NCBI GenBank assembly: GCA_910586205.1
Contig: CAJUGD010000037.1
Coordinates: 1 to 35,119 of the forward strand
DNA length: 35,119 nt
Reading direction: 5' to 3'
Source of the DNA: an uncultured Lachnospiraceae bacterium
Lineage (GTDB): Bacteria > Bacillota > Clostridia > Lachnospirales > Lachnospiraceae
A model generated the notes under the pieces. It searched no databases and had not been told where the DNA came from. It saw only the letters and a list, made by a program, of their open reading frames with translations. The position numbers and the translations under genes are program-made. This document shows positions 33,859 to 35,119 of the stretch, piece after piece (position 1 is the first letter of the stretch; each line of letters begins with the position of its first letter).

Positions 33859-34020
33859 AGAGCGTGTCTGAAAACTGCTTTCCGTTAGATGTGCGTCACA
33901 ATTTGTGGGAGATTTGACCCGAATGAGGGAGGCGTAGTGGGCTACGTTGACCGAATGAGAGCCAAATATACCGCAAAGTGGGGCGTGTACTTGGCGGGAA
34001 TGAATTTTCAGACACGCTCT
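33859..34020. mobile_element. MITE-like element with perfect 16-bp terminal inverted repeats
   Basis: AGAGCGTGTCTGAAAA at 33859-33874 is the exact complement of TTTTCAGACACGCTCT at 34005-34020. The 162-bp unit has no credible gene, and the inside is itself an imperfect palindrome centred on GTAG-TGGG-CTAC near 33937-33948. This is the form of a non-autonomous miniature transposable element or a large REP-like hairpin. No clear target-site duplication is visible. Together with the next hairpin it fills most of the 300-base gap between the HAD and CvpA genes. Confidence 0.8.
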
Positions 34021-34021
34021 A

Positions 34022-34055
34022 GGGTGAAATACTATTTCACCCATATTTGTTTGTG
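34022..34055 (+). terminator. Possible terminator abutting the MITE-like element
   Basis: GGGTGAAAT at 34022-34030 pairs perfectly with ATTTCACCC at 34034-34042 around a three-base loop, followed by ATATTTGTTTGTG. The tail is only moderately U-rich. It may end transcription of the HAD gene, displaced by insertion of the element. Confidence 0.5.
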
Positions 34056-34085
34056 CTTTGAAATATGCACAGAATGGAGGATATG

Positions 34086-34793
34086 ATGGAACACTGGCTG
34101 TCGCTTTCAGCCGGAATTTTTTTGCTTGCAATGATACTATATGGACATTACCGAGGTTTGCTGCGTATGTCAGTGAATTTGCTTGCCTTAATATTAAGTA
34201 TAGGCATCGTTCGGATGGCAACACCTTGGATTACAACATATATCAGAGAAAACACGCAGCTTCACCATACAATAGAAAATGCATTGACAGATGCAGTAGG
34301 GCTTTCCGGAGATTCTGACGAAACTTGGCAGCCCTCTTATCAAAGAACTGTCATTGAACAGTTAAAGCTTCCTAAACAGATGGAGGAAATTCTTCTGGAA
34401 AATAATAACAGCGAGATTTACCGTCTTTTAGGAGTGGATACGTTTCTGGAGTATGTCGGGATGTACTTGGCAAATATGATTTTAAATACAATAGGAGGAG
34501 CTATTCTTTTTGTTGCGGTGAATCTGACAATTCGCGTTCTGATACGCTGGATGGATTTGATTGCCAGACTTCCAATCTTGTCTGGTATTAACCAGATAGC
34601 AGGTGCGCTGTTAGGGGGAATACAGGGATTGACAGTTCTGTGGGCCGGATGTGTGCTGGCAGATCTCTGCTCACAGACAGAATGGGCCATTGCAGTTTTA
34701 GAACAGATCCAGCAAAGTGCATGGTTGTCTTTTTTATATCATAACAATTTAATCAACTGGATTTTTATAAATCTTCTTCGAAGTATAGGATAA
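34086..34793 (+). CDS. CvpA-family membrane protein
   Basis: The 235-residue membrane protein has four main hydrophobic helices. Two lie near the N-terminus (FLLAMILYGHYRGLLRMSVNLLALILSIGIVRM) and two after residue 130 (ANMILNTIGGAILFVAVNLTIRVLI; GINQIAGALLGGIQGLTVLWAGCVLADL). This layout and the G-YRG and IAGALLGGIQG motifs fit CvpA/YshB relatives. CvpA is required for colicin V production in E. coli and for envelope stress survival in other bacteria. The start at 34086 has GGAGG five bases upstream; the ATG at 34083 is too close to it. Confidence 0.82.
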   Translation: MEHWLSLSAGIFLLAMILYGHYRGLLRMSVNLLALILSIGIVRMATPWITTYIRENTQLHHTIENALTDAVGLSGDSDETWQPSYQRTVIEQLKLPKQMEEILLENNNSEIYRLLGVDTFLEYVGMYLANMILNTIGGAILFVAVNLTIRVLIRWMDLIARLPILSGINQIAGALLGGIQGLTVLWAGCVLADLCSQTEWAIAVLEQIQQSAWLSFLYHNNLINWIFINLLRSIG

Positions 34794-34803
34794 GATCCAT
34801 TCT

Positions 34804-34855
34804 GAATTGATGTAATTACATCTGCTGTTTGCAGAATTACATCAATTCTTTTTTA
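34804..34855 (+). terminator. Strong terminator after the CvpA-family gene
   Basis: A perfect 14-base-pair stem, GAATTGATGTAATT with AATTACATCAATTC, carries an inner CTGC/GCAG helix in the loop and is followed by TTTTTTATC. It insulates the promoters downstream. Confidence 0.9.
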
Positions 34856-34882
34856 TCAGATTCTTTAAAGGGATTTTTAAAC

Positions 34883-34925
34883 CACTAAATATAGAAAGAA
34901 TTTAGAAAAAACGCCATATTTAGTG
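34883..34925. repeat. Inverted repeat upstream of the terminal promoters
   Basis: CACTAAATAT at 34883-34892 and ATATTTAGTG at 34916-34925 are exact complements 23 bases apart in very AT-rich DNA. It could be an operator or a cruciform; no protein is known to fit. Confidence 0.5.
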
Positions 34926-34972
34926 CCTTCAAAAAAACTGAAAAAATTGTTTAAAAAAATCACACAAATCCC

Positions 34973-35001
34973 TTGACATTATTCTCAAGTCATGGTATAT
35001 T
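34973..35001 (+). promoter_or_regulatory. First tandem promoter, probably P1 of an rRNA operon
   Basis: TTGACA and TATATT are separated by 17 bases, preceded by long A-tracts like an UP element. A small hairpin, CCACC at 35008-35012 with GGTGG at 35021-35025, follows the start site. Confidence 0.75.
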
Positions 35002-35074
35002 TAAGCTCCACCGCGGAAATGGTGGTTCAGAAATAGAGAAACAAAAACTTCTGAAAAAAAGATAAAAAAAGTTG

Positions 35075-35103
35075 TTGACAAACTTCGCAAGATGTGATAA
35101 GAT
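35075..35103 (+). promoter_or_regulatory. Second tandem promoter, probably P2 of an rRNA operon
   Basis: TTGACA and TAAGAT are separated by 17 bases, with TG one base before the -10 box. It lies about 100 bases after P1, with another A-tract upstream. The window ends 16 bases later, and nothing of the RNA gene itself can be seen. Stretches 34794-35119 contain no protein gene. Confidence 0.75.
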
Positions 35104-35119
35104 AAACGAGTTGCTGCTG

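Noticed and set aside
33829..34318. Short ORFs crossing the MITE-like element
   Set aside because: They start or end inside the inverted repeats and overlap the CvpA gene out of frame.

Overview
The window is chromosomal DNA from a low-to-mid GC anaerobic Firmicute, most likely a Lachnospiraceae (Clostridium cluster XIVa) relative. The grounds are the strong AGGAGG ribosome binding sites, sigma-A type promoters, MecA, a large Alu-domain SRP RNA in the tadA / SRP RNA / dnaX / ybaB / recR neighbourhood, pyruvate formate-lyase fermentation, and YesM/YesN-type two-component control of a sugar transporter. The species cannot be named from the sequence alone.

Layout. 1-2.3 kb: low-molecular-weight tyrosine phosphatase, pyridoxamine kinase and a convergent class-I glutamine-amidotransferase-like hydrolase. 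2.3-6.4 kb: an anaerobic redox block with a 56-residue 2[4Fe-4S] ferredoxin (missed by long-ORF calling), the PFL activase, and a pyruvate formate-lyase encoded in two pieces (705-residue core plus 82-residue glycyl-radical protein), divergent from a DUF1858 redox-disulfide protein. 6.5-11.3 kb: mecA, metG, a TraX-family membrane protein and tatD.

11.3-21.9 kb is one long minus-strand cluster, in transcription order: ksgA, an AraC-type response regulator overlapping ksgA by 7 bases, a YesM-like histidine kinase with almost no extracytoplasmic part, a two-domain ABC ATPase with its catalytic motifs destroyed, a ROK kinase lacking the usual zinc cysteines, an intact sugar ABC ATPase, a permease, and a lipoprotein made of two nearly identical sugar-binding domains in tandem. 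I regard this as the most novel part. A sensor-poor kinase, a dead ATPase and a doubled binding protein beside a complete importer suggest transporter-linked sensing, but that is inference.

22-35 kb: a protein of unknown function with an 8-residue tandem repeat, a palindromic repeat element plus a partial second copy, tadA, two membrane proteins, SRP RNA, a phosphofructokinase of unusual motif type, the dnaX-ybaB-recR run followed by a large lineage-specific protein, a Cof-type HAD phosphatase, a 162-bp element with perfect 16-bp terminal inverted repeats, a CvpA-family protein with a strong terminator, and finally two tandem strong promoters that look like the start of an rRNA operon cut off by the window edge. 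No CRISPR array, complete insertion sequence, prophage or tRNA gene was found.
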